Shown piece by piece: positions 1-8,622 of a DNA stretch of 64,000 bases. The DNA lies in assembly GCF_003347495.1 (NCBI RefSeq), contig NZ_QCXY01000002.1, positions 620,001 through 684,000 of the forward strand, read 5' to 3'. Position numbers and translations under genes: made by a program. Source of the stretch: Pleomorphovibrio marinus (GTDB lineage Bacteria > Bacteroidota > Bacteroidia > Cytophagales > Cyclobacteriaceae). How positions within the stretch are numbered: position 1 is the first letter of the stretch; every line of letters starts with the position of its first letter. The notes under the pieces were generated by a model. The model was not told the DNA's origin, did no database searches, and worked only from the letters and a program-made list of their open reading frames with translations.

Positions 1-263
1 TCATGCATGTATTTAAAAAATTCCATATGGCCTCCTTGGTAGGAAGTGACTGCAATGGCATGTACATCCTCCTGGATGGCACAGTCCACAATTTCTTTTA
101 CGGAACGATTGTGCCCCATGTGGATGACCTCAACTCCGGTGGATTGCATGATCCTCCTCATTATATTGATGGCTGCATCATGTCCATCAAATAAGGAGGA
201 GGCGGTAAGGATTCTAATATGATTTTTGGGTGTATATTTTTCCTGCATTTCTCTTTTTCCCAT
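1..263 (-). CDS. icmF: Acyl-CoA mutase, IcmF-like, N-terminal cobalamin-binding domain (partial, runs off left edge)
   Basis: The visible 87 codons read like the N-terminal B12-binding domain of fused isobutyryl-CoA mutases (IcmF: B12 domain, then a MeaI-type GTPase, then the mutase barrel). A D-G-H motif at residues 26-28 would give the lower axial histidine (His28). SYQGGH at 74-79 is the second cobalamin-loop signature. The stretch [12 protein letters not shown] separates it from the C-terminal B12 domain of ordinary methylmalonyl-CoA mutase. IcmF rearranges isobutyryl-CoA and n-butyryl-CoA in the cytoplasm. The start is ATG 263; an in-frame ATG at 248 is possible. The GTPase and mutase parts lie outside the window, so a free-standing B12 domain cannot be excluded. 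A methylmalonyl-CoA epimerase is encoded at 56.7 kb. Confidence 0.75.
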   Translation of the reverse strand, partial: MGKREMQEKYTPKNHIRILTASSLFDGHDAAINIMRRIMQSTGVEVIHMGHNRSVKEIVDCAIQEDVHAIAVTSYQGGHMEFFKYMH

Positions 264-304
264 CAAATTGTTTTAATTTTAGCCTAGAGTTTTAAACCAT
301 CTCT

Positions 305-440
305 TATGAAATCAAGCATGTCAGAAGCAACACACTGAGGGACGCCCCCAGATAGCTACGGGACAGGCAACCTGTCTGACGGTTTACCTGCCGAAGGCAT
401 GGCAATCAGGTATGACCGCTGAAAACACAATTTTGAACCT
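305..440 (+). repeat. Composite palindromic repeat, copy 1a
   Basis: First half of a tandem pair of a dispersed GC-rich element (other copies at 448, 36396, 48100, 57106, 58360 and 58776). It opens with the shared TGAAATC.AGCATG start and carries a degraded GATAGCTA palindrome. It ends with the shared TATGACCGCTGAAAA.ACAATTTT end near 404-434. No gene begins at its end, because a second copy follows at once. Recognised by eye from comparison of the copies. Confidence 0.8.
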
Positions 441-447
441 ATATAAC

Positions 448-657
448 CGAGCCTGTCCTGACGGCAGTCAGGGCATGACTAGAACCTCACACGGAGAGAT
501 GCCTCCCCGATAGCTATTGGGGAGATGCGAGATTCTCCCGAAGTGAATTCGGGACAGGCTCCCGAAACGAGTCCGGGGCAGGCTCCTGAAACTAGTCCGG
601 GGCAAGCTCCCTGCCTGAGGGCAGTCAGGTATGACCATTAAACGACAATTTTAAACA
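448..657 (+). repeat. Composite palindromic repeat, copy 1b, ending at a start codon
   Basis: The copy contains several small inverted repeats. CCTGAC/GTCAGG lies at 457-472. A near-perfect 22-bp palindrome around GATAGCTATT lies at 503-524. TCCCGAA/TTCGGGA lies at 536-554, and a second CCTGA.../...TCAGG hairpin near 613-629. Two near-duplicate CCCGAAAC.AGTCCGGGGCA.GCTC units sit between them. The end, TATGACC...GACAATTTTAAACAT, runs straight into the ATG of the site-2 protease gene at 659. It probably supplies that gene's leader. Confidence 0.85.
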
Positions 658-658
658 T

Positions 659-1741
659 ATGAAATTTTCACTTTACCTAGGCAAATATAAAGGAATAAAA
701 GTTTTTATACATTGGACTTTTTCCATCCTTCTTTTGTGGATTATTATTGCCAATACCAGGTCGGGGATGGCCATGGAAGACACGGGTTGGACCCTGCTTT
801 TCATTCTTTCTATTTTTTTCTGTGTGATTTTGCATGAATTTGGGCATGCCCTCACGGCCCAAAAATACGGGATTCAAACCAAGGATATTATCCTTTTGCC
901 CATTGGTGGCCTTGCCAGGCTGGAAAAACTTCCTGAAGACCCCAAGCAAGAGTTGAATGTAGCGTTGGCGGGACCCTTGGTGAATGTGGTGATATTTATC
1001 ATTTTATCTGTTTTTGTCTATTTCAATGGCGTTGACATGGAGTTGATCGAAGAAGAGCCTCATCTGGATGGGAGCACCCTACTTTTGTATTTGGCATCTG
1101 CAAATATATTTTTGGCGGTTTTCAACATGCTGCCTGCCTTCCCCATGGATGGGGGAAGGGTGCTGAGAGCCCTACTGTCCATCAGGATGTCTAGGGTGAA
1201 GGCTACCCAGATAGCAGGCTCTATAGGTCAATTTTTGGCCATAGCATTTGTCTTCATAGGGTTGTTTTACAATCCCATTTTGGTGTTGATTGGTATATTC
1301 ATTTTTTTGGGCGCCCAGGCCGAGGTCAACCACACCACGCAGACCTCTATGCTCAAAGGTTACCAGGTATCCGATGCGCTGATGAAGCGTTTCCCTTTAT
1401 TAGCCTACGATGCCAGTTTAAAAAAAGCCATTGAAAAGCTCTTGGATAGCCAGGCAACCCATTTTGTGGTGGTTAAAGACGATCAACCTGTAGGTACCCT
1501 TAGTAGAGATGAAATCATAAAGGGGTTAAGTGAATCTGGAGAAGATACCCCAGTAGAAAAAGTGGCTAATATGGATCCCATGAAGCTGGAAATTTATATG
1601 CCTTTGGAAGAGGCTTTTAAGAAGATGTCTGTAGAGAACAAAAAAGTTGCACTGGTATTTGAGGAGAATCTTTTTCTAGGCATTTTGGATCAGGAAAATA
1701 TTTCAGAGTTCATCATGGTAAAACATGCGGTTGCAAAATGA
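659..1741 (+). CDS. Site-2 protease family (M50) intramembrane metalloprotease with CBS domains
   Basis: A 360-residue multi-pass membrane protein. The zinc motif HEFGH is at 59-63, inside a membrane segment. The conserved AGPLVN element is at 104-109 and the third metal ligand, Asp164, lies in PAFPMDGGR. This is the Rip/SpoIVFB-type S2P core. The C-terminal third (about 235-355) looks like two CBS modules, which in this family sense nucleotides and may gate proteolysis. Such enzymes cut membrane-embedded regulators (anti-sigma factors, transcription factor precursors); no substrate is evident nearby. The start codon sits directly at the end of repeat copy 1b. It is followed after 125 bp by a CoA-transferase gene on the same strand, not obviously co-transcribed. 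Confidence 0.9.
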   Translation: MKFSLYLGKYKGIKVFIHWTFSILLLWIIIANTRSGMAMEDTGWTLLFILSIFFCVILHEFGHALTAQKYGIQTKDIILLPIGGLARLEKLPEDPKQELNVALAGPLVNVVIFIILSVFVYFNGVDMELIEEEPHLDGSTLLLYLASANIFLAVFNMLPAFPMDGGRVLRALLSIRMSRVKATQIAGSIGQFLAIAFVFIGLFYNPILVLIGIFIFLGAQAEVNHTTQTSMLKGYQVSDALMKRFPLLAYDASLKKAIEKLLDSQATHFVVVKDDQPVGTLSRDEIIKGLSESGEDTPVEKVANMDPMKLEIYMPLEEAFKKMSVENKKVALVFEENLFLGILDQENISEFIMVKHAVAK

Positions 1742-1866
1742 GGGTAAAGGCCCCGCAAAGTGAAAATATTGAGAAACTTAAAAATTCGCTAGGTTTTCCT
1801 CATATCTTTTGTATTTTGGATTGCAGAGTTATATAAATTTATGTTTTTACCAAGAAAATAGTTTAC

Positions 1867-3159
1867 ATGATTACCTACAGTTCACCTGCGGAAGCAGTTT
1901 CTATAATTAATAGTCACCAAAGGGTATTCGTCCACGGATCTGCGGCCACCCCGTCTGAAATACTGCGGGCATTGGAGGCCAGAAAGGATGAGTTAGAACA
2001 AGTGGAAATAGTATCCATCACCACTTTGGGCGACATGCCCCTGGCAGACCCATCCTGCAAAGGAAGTTTCTTTATTAATTCATTGTTTGTTTCTGAAAAT
2101 GTGCGTAAGGCTGTAAATTCCGACCAAGGTGGCTACGTACCCATTTTTTTGAGTGAAATTGGGTTTCTTTTCAGGCGGGGAGTACTTCCCATAGATGTTG
2201 CCATTATTCAAGTTTCACCACCTGACCAGCATGGTTATTGTTCTTTGGGAGTGTCTGTCGATATTGCAAAACCAGCCATTGAAACGGCTACCTTTATCCT
2301 CGCCCAGGTAAATCAGCAAATGCCAAGAACCCATGGTGACGGACTTATCCATTACAGCAAGTTCCATGCTGCAATAGAGGTAGACGAACCCCTGCCTGAA
2401 GTGAATTATGCATCCAAAATAGGCCCTAATGAGGAAAAAATAGGGCTGTATATCGCGGAGTTAATCGAGGATGGTGCTACTCTTCAGATGGGCATAGGGG
2501 CGATACCGGATGCAACCCTGAGGGCCTTGACCCATCATAAGGACTTGGGTGTACATACCGAGATGTTTTCCGATGGGGTGGTTGAGCTGTTAAAATCAGG
2601 AGCCATTACCAATAGGTATAAAGCAAAGCATCCAGGTAAAATCGTAAGTTCCTTTGCCATAGGTTCGAAAAAGCTGTATCAAGCAGTAAACGACAATCCA
2701 CTTTTTTCTTTTCATGAGGCAGCCTATGTAAATGACACTGCAGTGATCCGAAGAAACCCCAAGGTAGTATCCATTAACAGTGGACTGGAAATAGACCTTA
2801 CCGGGCAGGTATGTGCCGACTCCATTGGAAGTTACCATTATTCCGGTGTAGGGGGGCAAATGGATTTTATGCGGGGTGCAGCCTTATCGGAAGGAGGTAA
2901 GCCTATAATGGCCCTAAATTCCACGACTAAAAAAGGACAGTCTAAGATCGTTCCATTTTTAAAAGAAGGTGCAGGGGTGGTCACCACCCGCGCACATGTT
3001 CATTATGTAGTCACAGAATATGGTGTGGCATATTTATACGGGAAAAACCTAAGGCAGCGAGCCCATGCATTAAAGGCCATAGCCGCCCCTGAGCATCATG
3101 AAATGCTCGATAAGGCAATTTATGAGAGGTTTGGGAGCTTTATGTATCCGGCAAAATAA
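1867..3159 (+). CDS. Acetyl-CoA hydrolase/transferase family protein (4-hydroxybutyrate CoA-transferase-like)
   Basis: 430 residues, the usual length for class I CoA-transferases of the acetyl-CoA hydrolase/transferase family. The family pattern is clear: SPPDQHGYCSLGVSVD (about 117-132), a GIGAIPD loop (about 212-218), the HTEMFSDG segment (about 230-237) whose Glu is the probable catalytic residue forming the glutamyl-CoA thioester, and a C-terminal VTEYGVAYLYGKNLRQRA block. It would move CoA between short acyl acids such as acetate, propionate, butyrate or 4-hydroxybutyrate; the exact acid cannot be read from sequence. It lies in the cytoplasm and fits the acyl-CoA genes elsewhere in the window (IcmF-like, epimerase). 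It converges on the histidine kinase gene, with only 37 bp between the stops. Confidence 0.88.
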   Translation: MITYSSPAEAVSIINSHQRVFVHGSAATPSEILRALEARKDELEQVEIVSITTLGDMPLADPSCKGSFFINSLFVSENVRKAVNSDQGGYVPIFLSEIGFLFRRGVLPIDVAIIQVSPPDQHGYCSLGVSVDIAKPAIETATFILAQVNQQMPRTHGDGLIHYSKFHAAIEVDEPLPEVNYASKIGPNEEKIGLYIAELIEDGATLQMGIGAIPDATLRALTHHKDLGVHTEMFSDGVVELLKSGAITNRYKAKHPGKIVSSFAIGSKKLYQAVNDNPLFSFHEAAYVNDTAVIRRNPKVVSINSGLEIDLTGQVCADSIGSYHYSGVGGQMDFMRGAALSEGGKPIMALNSTTKKGQSKIVPFLKEGAGVVTTRAHVHYVVTEYGVAYLYGKNLRQRAHALKAIAAPEHHEMLDKAIYERFGSFMYPAK

Positions 3160-3196
3160 AATTAAAGTAGTAGTTGGTTTCTCTGAATCCATTACC

Positions 3197-5095
3197 CTAA
3201 TTCTCTGTATATGCTTTCTTAAAAGAAAGAATAAACTCCGTGCCCTTATTGGGTTGGCTTTGAATTTGGATGATGCCTTGATTATTGAGCACAAACTGTT
3301 TTACCAGTAAAAGGCCCAATCCGGTTCCTTTTTCGTTGTTTGTACCTATTTGAGAAACCATCCTTCCACCTACAGCATCAGATAGAAAGTTCTTTCTGGA
3401 CTCCTCATCCATTCCCTCTCCACTGTCCTTGATGTGCAGGTGAATCATGCTGCTGTCCTGTTTGTAATAAATTTTGATTTCCCCTTCGTTTGGGGTGAAT
3501 TTAATGGCGTTGTGGAAAAGGTTTTGAATTATGATTTGAAACTGTCCCTTATCCGCCCAAATGGGAGGGAGAGGCTTGGATTCATGTGAGATTTTTAATT
3601 TCTTGGATTGGGTTTGATAATCATAAAGGTCTATAAGGTTTTCAATGACCTCAGTACTTTGGAATGCCATTGGCCTGGCCTCAAGGCTGTCCAGTTGCTG
3701 GTTGGCCCAATTCAAAAGTCCATCCAGCATACTTTCTGTTTTCTTTACCTGTTCGTAAAGCATGCGCAAGGCATCCTCCTTGTCCTCCTCCTTAAAGTAG
3801 CCTTCCAAATACATCTCGATCAGTTGAATGATGGAATGTAGGGGTGAACGCAGATCATGGGAAAGAATGGAAAAAAGTTTGTTTTTGGTTTCGTTGATTT
3901 CCTGAAGACCTTGGTTGTGTTTTTGGATTTTCTCGTGCTGGTTTTTGATGGTTCTGTTTTTTTCCAATAGCTCCTTGTTCAACTTTTCCTTTATCTTCAG
4001 GTTTTTGTGGTAGGTGAGTATAAAGGTTCCCAACAAAGCAGAAAGTACAAAGGAGAGGATTAGCCCATAGCTCTTCCTCTTGCTTTGTTGCATGGCAGCT
4101 TGCTGTTCTGCTAGTAGAGTTTCATTTTCTGCTTGTGCCAATTTGAGCTGTAGTCTATCAATTTGTTTGTCTTTTTCGGTGTTATACAAGCTATCCCCAT
4201 AAGCCTTGTTGATCTTGGTGAAATGCAGTGCATTAGGAAATTCTTCCAACATTTCATGAGCACTTGCCAAAACACCGGTGGCCCTTTCTAAATCCCAATG
4301 TGCTCCAACCAGTATTGCGGTTTCATAACCTTTTTCCCCATAAGATTTTGCTTTTTCCCAGTCTTGGTGTAAAGCCGCAATCTCTGCTAATCCGGTATAG
4401 GCATAGGTCTTTTCCCAATTGTTTAATGAATGCGTGGCGGAAAGCACCTCCTGATAGAGCCTGACGGCAGTTTCTAATTGGTTTTTGTGAAAATGCACCT
4501 GGGCCATCCTGTTTTTCACCATCAGGTTCAGCACGTTTTGGGGATCGGTTTCCAGTAGCTTCAGCGCATTGGTGAGTAGCGATAGACTTTCGTCGTATTC
4601 CTGTAATTCACAATAACTAATACCCAAGTTGAACATGTTCCTTGCCATGCTGATGCTGTCCCCAAGGGTCCTGTTAATTTCCAGGCATTTATCCCAGGTC
4701 TTGATAGCTTCCTCGTATTCCTTTTGCCCAAGAAAAACCAAACCCCGACCATTCATGGCAAATACCCATCCTGACTGATCGTTCAGGTCTTCAAATACAC
4801 GCTGTGCATCCACAAAGGATTCCAGGGCTACATCATAATCACCTAAGATGTAGTATACAGCTCCTCTGCGGTTTTGTACCCACGCTTTCCAGTAAGGGGA
4901 GTTGGATTCCTGAGCGAGAATTTCTGCGTGTTCAATATGAAGCAGGGCAGAGTCCCTGTCCTCATATTGATAAGCTTCTGCCTTCTCCAAATGCAGAGCA
5001 ATCTTATTTTCCACACTATTTTGACCTGTTGCCTTTAAGGAAAAGCAAAAAAGTAAAAAGAGTATCGAGAGTAAATCAAACCCAATTCTTTGCAT
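3197..5095 (-). CDS. TPR-repeat membrane sensor histidine kinase
   Basis: About 632 residues. An N-terminal signal sequence (1-25) is followed by tetratricopeptide-type helical repeats to about residue 320. Then come a coiled segment, one membrane helix (about 338-358) and a cytoplasmic kinase. The H-box is SILSHDLRSPLHS with phosphorylated His413. HATPase motifs follow: the N-box NLFHNAIKFTP, DSGEGMD (G1) and GTGLGLLLVKQF (G2). The TPR region would lie in the periplasm, a domain order common in Bacteroidota. It has no receiver domain and no response regulator is adjacent, so its partner is unknown. The longest reading frame begins with GTG at 5098; the ATG one codon later is preferred. Confidence 0.88.
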   Translation of the reverse strand: MQRIGFDLLSILFLLFCFSLKATGQNSVENKIALHLEKAEAYQYEDRDSALLHIEHAEILAQESNSPYWKAWVQNRRGAVYYILGDYDVALESFVDAQRVFEDLNDQSGWVFAMNGRGLVFLGQKEYEEAIKTWDKCLEINRTLGDSISMARNMFNLGISYCELQEYDESLSLLTNALKLLETDPQNVLNLMVKNRMAQVHFHKNQLETAVRLYQEVLSATHSLNNWEKTYAYTGLAEIAALHQDWEKAKSYGEKGYETAILVGAHWDLERATGVLASAHEMLEEFPNALHFTKINKAYGDSLYNTEKDKQIDRLQLKLAQAENETLLAEQQAAMQQSKRKSYGLILSFVLSALLGTFILTYHKNLKIKEKLNKELLEKNRTIKNQHEKIQKHNQGLQEINETKNKLFSILSHDLRSPLHSIIQLIEMYLEGYFKEEDKEDALRMLYEQVKKTESMLDGLLNWANQQLDSLEARPMAFQSTEVIENLIDLYDYQTQSKKLKISHESKPLPPIWADKGQFQIIIQNLFHNAIKFTPNEGEIKIYYKQDSSMIHLHIKDSGEGMDEESRKNFLSDAVGGRMVSQIGTNNEKGTGLGLLLVKQFVLNNQGIIQIQSQPNKGTEFILSFKKAYTEN

Positions 5096-5340
5096 CACAA
5101 CAAAAAGCGTTCAATAATAAGTTTTTACTTGGCTAAATCGTATAAACGCTGTCAAATTTAAAAAATTCTTTTGTGAATATAATTAATATAAAAAAACCTG
5201 TCTGAATTTTTTGATTTTCACAATCAGCCGATTTGATCAATACGCTGTTCTTCATGGAGACCTCAGGTAAAGTGGTGAGCAAGCCGAAATTCCTTCCATT
5301 TTAAAGAATAAAATTGCAGTTTTGCACAAATTCTCTGTAT

Positions 5341-6585
5341 ATGTCTATTCTATTTAAATCACTCAGGTTTGTAGCCGAAGGTGAAGTTAAAGAAGCTTCC
5401 GATTTTCTTTATGATGGTAAATCCGTAAAAAAAACTACTGAAGAACAACTTCCGGATCGATTCACCACAGTGGATTGTACTGGATTTTTGGGTTCTAGGG
5501 GATGGGTGGATTTAAGGTGCTTGGCTTCTGAGCCAGGGATGGAATTCAGGGAAACCATTGCAAGCCTTTGTGAGGGGTTGAGGGTGAGTGGCTTCACCGA
5601 GGCCGTGCTTATGCCCAATACCGTGCCGGTGGTGCAATCCAAAAACGAGGTAGCCTACATACAGCAAAAAAGCCAGGCGATGTTTCCAACCTTACACGTG
5701 CAAGCAGCGGTAACCAAGGACACTGCCGGGGAAGATTTCACCGAAATGATTGACTTATCCCATTATGGCGTGAAGATATTTGGTGATGGCATTCACCCTT
5801 TGGCTAATTCTGACCGCTTTATGAAAGCATTACAATACCTTCAGAAATTCGGAGGCATCCTTTTTGACCATTCCTATGACCCCCTGCTTGCGCTTTTTGG
5901 TCAAATGCATGAGGGTATTGTTTCCACAAAGTTGGGTATGAAGGGAATTCCGGGTCTCGCAGAGGAGATGGCAATACAAAAGAATCTATCGATATTAAAA
6001 TATACGGGGGGAACATTGCACCTTCAAGCTATCAGCACTGCGAAGTCGGTGGATCTCATAAGAAAAGCAAAAGAAGAGGGTCTTTCTGTGACTGCGGATG
6101 TTTCTTTGTACCAGTTGCTGTTTACAGATAAGGATCTTGTCAGCTTTGATACCGCCCTGAAGGTTTTACCTCCTTTTAGGGAGGAAGTAGATAGGGTGGC
6201 ACTTATGGAAGGATTGAAAGACGGTACCATCGATGCACTCGTTTCCAATCATATCCCTTTAGATTTTGATGCCAAACACTCGGAATTTGACCTCGCTGCC
6301 TTTGGAATGATAGGGCTGCAGACTTTTGCTCCTGGATTGGCTATGCTGGAAAAGGAACTGGGATGGCCACTGCTTATCCAAAAGATCACCGATGGCCCCA
6401 GGGGCGTTTTGGGAAGGCGCTCCGAGGAATGGGATTCCCTCACCATCTTTGACCCTGAGGAGACTTGGTATTTTGACCAAAACAACAATGTTTCCCTAAG
6501 TGCAAACTCCCCCTGGTTTAACCGTCAACTCAAGGGCAGGGTGAAATTCGTCATCAACAAGGGGAAATTTTCTCAACATTTATGA
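5341..6585 (+). CDS. Dihydroorotase-like protein lacking the metal site (probable pseudoenzyme)
   Basis: Overall sequence and length (414 residues) match the dihydroorotase/amidohydrolase fold, including the DAAFG-like segment DLAAFGMIGLQT and a C-terminal KGRVKFVINKGKF end. The catalytic residues are gone. The usual HxH after GFID is Arg59-Cys-Leu61 in GWVDLRCLASEPG, the second His of the HxxH-ST block is Ala, and the catalytic Asp of TDHAPH is Asn303 in VSNHIPLD. This degenerate form is common in Bacteroidota. In other bacteria inactive dihydroorotase homologues scaffold aspartate carbamoyltransferase, so a structural role is possible. ATG 5341 is preferred over the upstream in-frame 5314 because family members begin near the ILxKS strand. 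Its stop overlaps the next start by 4 bp. Confidence 0.85.
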   Translation: MSILFKSLRFVAEGEVKEASDFLYDGKSVKKTTEEQLPDRFTTVDCTGFLGSRGWVDLRCLASEPGMEFRETIASLCEGLRVSGFTEAVLMPNTVPVVQSKNEVAYIQQKSQAMFPTLHVQAAVTKDTAGEDFTEMIDLSHYGVKIFGDGIHPLANSDRFMKALQYLQKFGGILFDHSYDPLLALFGQMHEGIVSTKLGMKGIPGLAEEMAIQKNLSILKYTGGTLHLQAISTAKSVDLIRKAKEEGLSVTADVSLYQLLFTDKDLVSFDTALKVLPPFREEVDRVALMEGLKDGTIDALVSNHIPLDFDAKHSEFDLAAFGMIGLQTFAPGLAMLEKELGWPLLIQKITDGPRGVLGRRSEEWDSLTIFDPEETWYFDQNNNVSLSANSPWFNRQLKGRVKFVINKGKFSQHL

Positions 6586-7094
6586 ATAGGTATTTAATTT
6601 CTGCATATCCCTTTGGCCTTTTCGGCGGTGTATTGGCATTGGTCGGTTTCTGGGTTTTTTACTTGGTGGATCTGGATCCCATCACCATGAGTATTGTGTT
6701 TAATTTTGTGAATCTTAGCCTCTTTATAGGGATTAGCATATATTATTTTAAGAAGTACAGGAATAATGAATATTTGAGTTTTGCCCATGGCATGTCTGTG
6801 GGGTTCTTCACCTATGTTATCATCGCCACCATTTCCTTTCTGGGAATATATGCCTCCTTGTCGGTTTTTCCGGAGGTTTTTGGGGAGTTAAAGGCAGAAC
6901 GAGTGCAGATGTTGGAAACCGAAGGGGTGGGCTTAAGGGAGCAAGTAGGGGAAAACGCCTATTTGAAAACGCTGGAAGAGGTGAAGGACATGAGGGTTTA
7001 CCACTTTCCGCTGAACGATTTTATTTGGAAAATACTGTTCGGTTTGTTTTTGTCCATCATAATTTCCATAATTTTGAGAAGGAACAAACTTTAA
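6582..7094 (+). CDS. DUF4199 family membrane protein (first of two)
   Basis: 170 residues with four predicted membrane helices (about 8-28, 36-55, 68-92 and 147-166) and a polar loop at 95-140. The layout, and the companion gene next door, match the DUF4199 family of Bacteroidota, whose function is not known. Translation is coupled to the dihydroorotase-like gene by an ATGA overlap. The second DUF4199 gene follows after 10 bp. The tight spacing suggests that the two proteins act together, perhaps as a heteromer with the downstream glycosyltransferases; that is inference. Confidence 0.75.
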   Translation: MNRYLISAYPFGLFGGVLALVGFWVFYLVDLDPITMSIVFNFVNLSLFIGISIYYFKKYRNNEYLSFAHGMSVGFFTYVIIATISFLGIYASLSVFPEVFGELKAERVQMLETEGVGLREQVGENAYLKTLEEVKDMRVYHFPLNDFIWKILFGLFLSIIISIILRRNKL

Positions 7095-7104
7095 ATAAAA
7101 CCCT

Positions 7105-7650
7105 ATGGAATCTACTTCACAACCCGCCCAATCCGCCCTGAGATCCGGAGGCATGATGGGCCTGATTATGGTGATTATCAATTTCTTAATTTATGCATTC
7201 GATTCTTCTGCCTTGGTTGGATTTTGGTTTGCATTCTTCGTTTTGGTATTGTTTTTTGGATTATTGATTTACTTCGGCATACAATACCGTAAGGAGGTTG
7301 GTGGCTATTTGACCTATGGGGCTGCTTTTCAGTTCTCTTTTGTGGCCTTGATCGTTGCCGGTTTAATTTATACCATAGGGAATATTTTGCTGTATCATGT
7401 GATAGACCCAGCCCTGCCGGAAGTGTTGATAGAAAAGCAACTAAGCTCAGTTTTGGAAATGATGGACAAGTTTGGGGCAGGGGATAGTCTTTCTGCCGAC
7501 GACTTGGATGAAATGAGGGAGAGCATGGTTGGTTCCTATACCATTGTAGGGCAAATTAAGGGGTTAGGGGTTTCTTTTATCTTTTATGCGCTTATGGCAC
7601 TTATTGTAGCCGCAATCCTAAAGAAAAGGGATAAATCACTGAACTATTAA
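7105..7650 (+). CDS. DUF4199 family membrane protein (second of two)
   Basis: 181 residues. It opens with a short polar tail and SGGMMGLIMVIINFLIY, then membrane helices at about 15-33, 37-57, 70-93 and 152-170, with an acidic loop rich in LSADDLDEM before the last helix. The start, helix spacing and C-terminal KKR resemble the previous gene, so the two are probably old duplicates. It sits 10 bp after that gene and 9 bp before a glycosyltransferase, inside one apparent operon. The family has no assigned biochemistry. Confidence 0.8.
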   Translation: MESTSQPAQSALRSGGMMGLIMVIINFLIYAFDSSALVGFWFAFFVLVLFFGLLIYFGIQYRKEVGGYLTYGAAFQFSFVALIVAGLIYTIGNILLYHVIDPALPEVLIEKQLSSVLEMMDKFGAGDSLSADDLDEMRESMVGSYTIVGQIKGLGVSFIFYALMALIVAAILKKRDKSLNY

Positions 7651-7659
7651 AAAGCAACT

Positions 7660-8622
7660 ATGATTCAAGTTTCTGTTGTCATTCCAGTTTATAATGAGGA
7701 AGAATCCATCACCGAACTTATCTCTTGGATTAGGGAGGTCTTGGAAAGAGAAGGCCTTACCTTTGAGGTGATTTTAGTGGACGATGGAAGTGACGATGGT
7801 TCTTGGGAAGTAATCAAGTTGCTCTGCAAAAACGATCAGCGGATAAGAGCGGTGGGGTTCTTTAGAAACTACGGCAAATCTGCCGCCTTGGACATGGGTT
7901 TCTCCAAGGCAATTGGAGATGTAGTTGTCACCTTAGATGCGGATTTGCAAGACAGCCCGGAAGAAATACCCGCTTTGTATGCCATGATCAAGGAGCAGGG
8001 TTTTCAAATTGTATCTGGGTGGAAAAAGAAAAGGAAAGACCCCATTTCCAAAACTATCCCTTCTATATTTTTCAATTTTGTGACCAGGTTGCTTTCAGGG
8101 ATCCATTTACATGATTTCAATTGCGGGTTAAAGGCCTATCAACTAAGGGTGGTAAAAAACCTTCATATCTATGGTGAAATGCACCGTTACATCCCCCTAA
8201 TTGCCAAATGGAATGGTTTTGGAAAAATTGGTGAAAAGGAGGTGGACCACCAACCCAGGAAATACGGCACCACAAAATTTGGTATAGAAAGGTTCATAAA
8301 TGGATTTTTGGATTTGATTTCCGTTTCTTTTGTTAATCGGTATAAGAAAAACCCCATGCATTTTTTTGGCACACTGGGCTCCTTGTCCTTTTTTACCGGG
8401 TTTGCAATTACCCTGAAGCTAATCATTGAAAAAATACAGGGCCTGAGCAAGGGAATTCCGGTAAGGGAAATTACAGCACAGCCTTTGTTCTTCCTCGCTT
8501 TGGTGGCAGTGATTATTGGCGTTCAGTTGTTCCTGACAGGCTTTTTGGCCGAAATGATGACCTCCAACAATTCCAGAAGAACAGATTACAATATTGCTGA
8601 GGAGATTAACCTGGAAGATTGA
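7660..8622 (+). CDS. Family 2 glycosyltransferase with C-terminal membrane helices (DPM1/GtrB type)
   Basis: 320 residues. The GT-A nucleotide-sugar core is plain: VVIPVYNEEESI at 5-16, ILVDDGSDDGSW at about 39-50, and the metal-binding LDADLQD at about 89-95. HDFNCGLKAY follows at about 149-158 and the acceptor-side Q-P-R-K-Y-G-T-T-K at about 200. Two membrane helices follow (about 232-252 and 272-294). This is the architecture of polyprenyl-phosphate glucosyl/mannosyl transferases, which load a sugar onto a lipid carrier at the inner face of the membrane. Sugar and acceptor cannot be told. It sits between the DUF4199 pair and a second GT2, overlapping the latter by one base (TGATG). Confidence 0.9.
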   Translation: MIQVSVVIPVYNEEESITELISWIREVLEREGLTFEVILVDDGSDDGSWEVIKLLCKNDQRIRAVGFFRNYGKSAALDMGFSKAIGDVVVTLDADLQDSPEEIPALYAMIKEQGFQIVSGWKKKRKDPISKTIPSIFFNFVTRLLSGIHLHDFNCGLKAYQLRVVKNLHIYGEMHRYIPLIAKWNGFGKIGEKEVDHQPRKYGTTKFGIERFINGFLDLISVSFVNRYKKNPMHFFGTLGSLSFFTGFAITLKLIIEKIQGLSKGIPVREITAQPLFFLALVAVIIGVQLFLTGFLAEMMTSNNSRRTDYNIAEEINLED

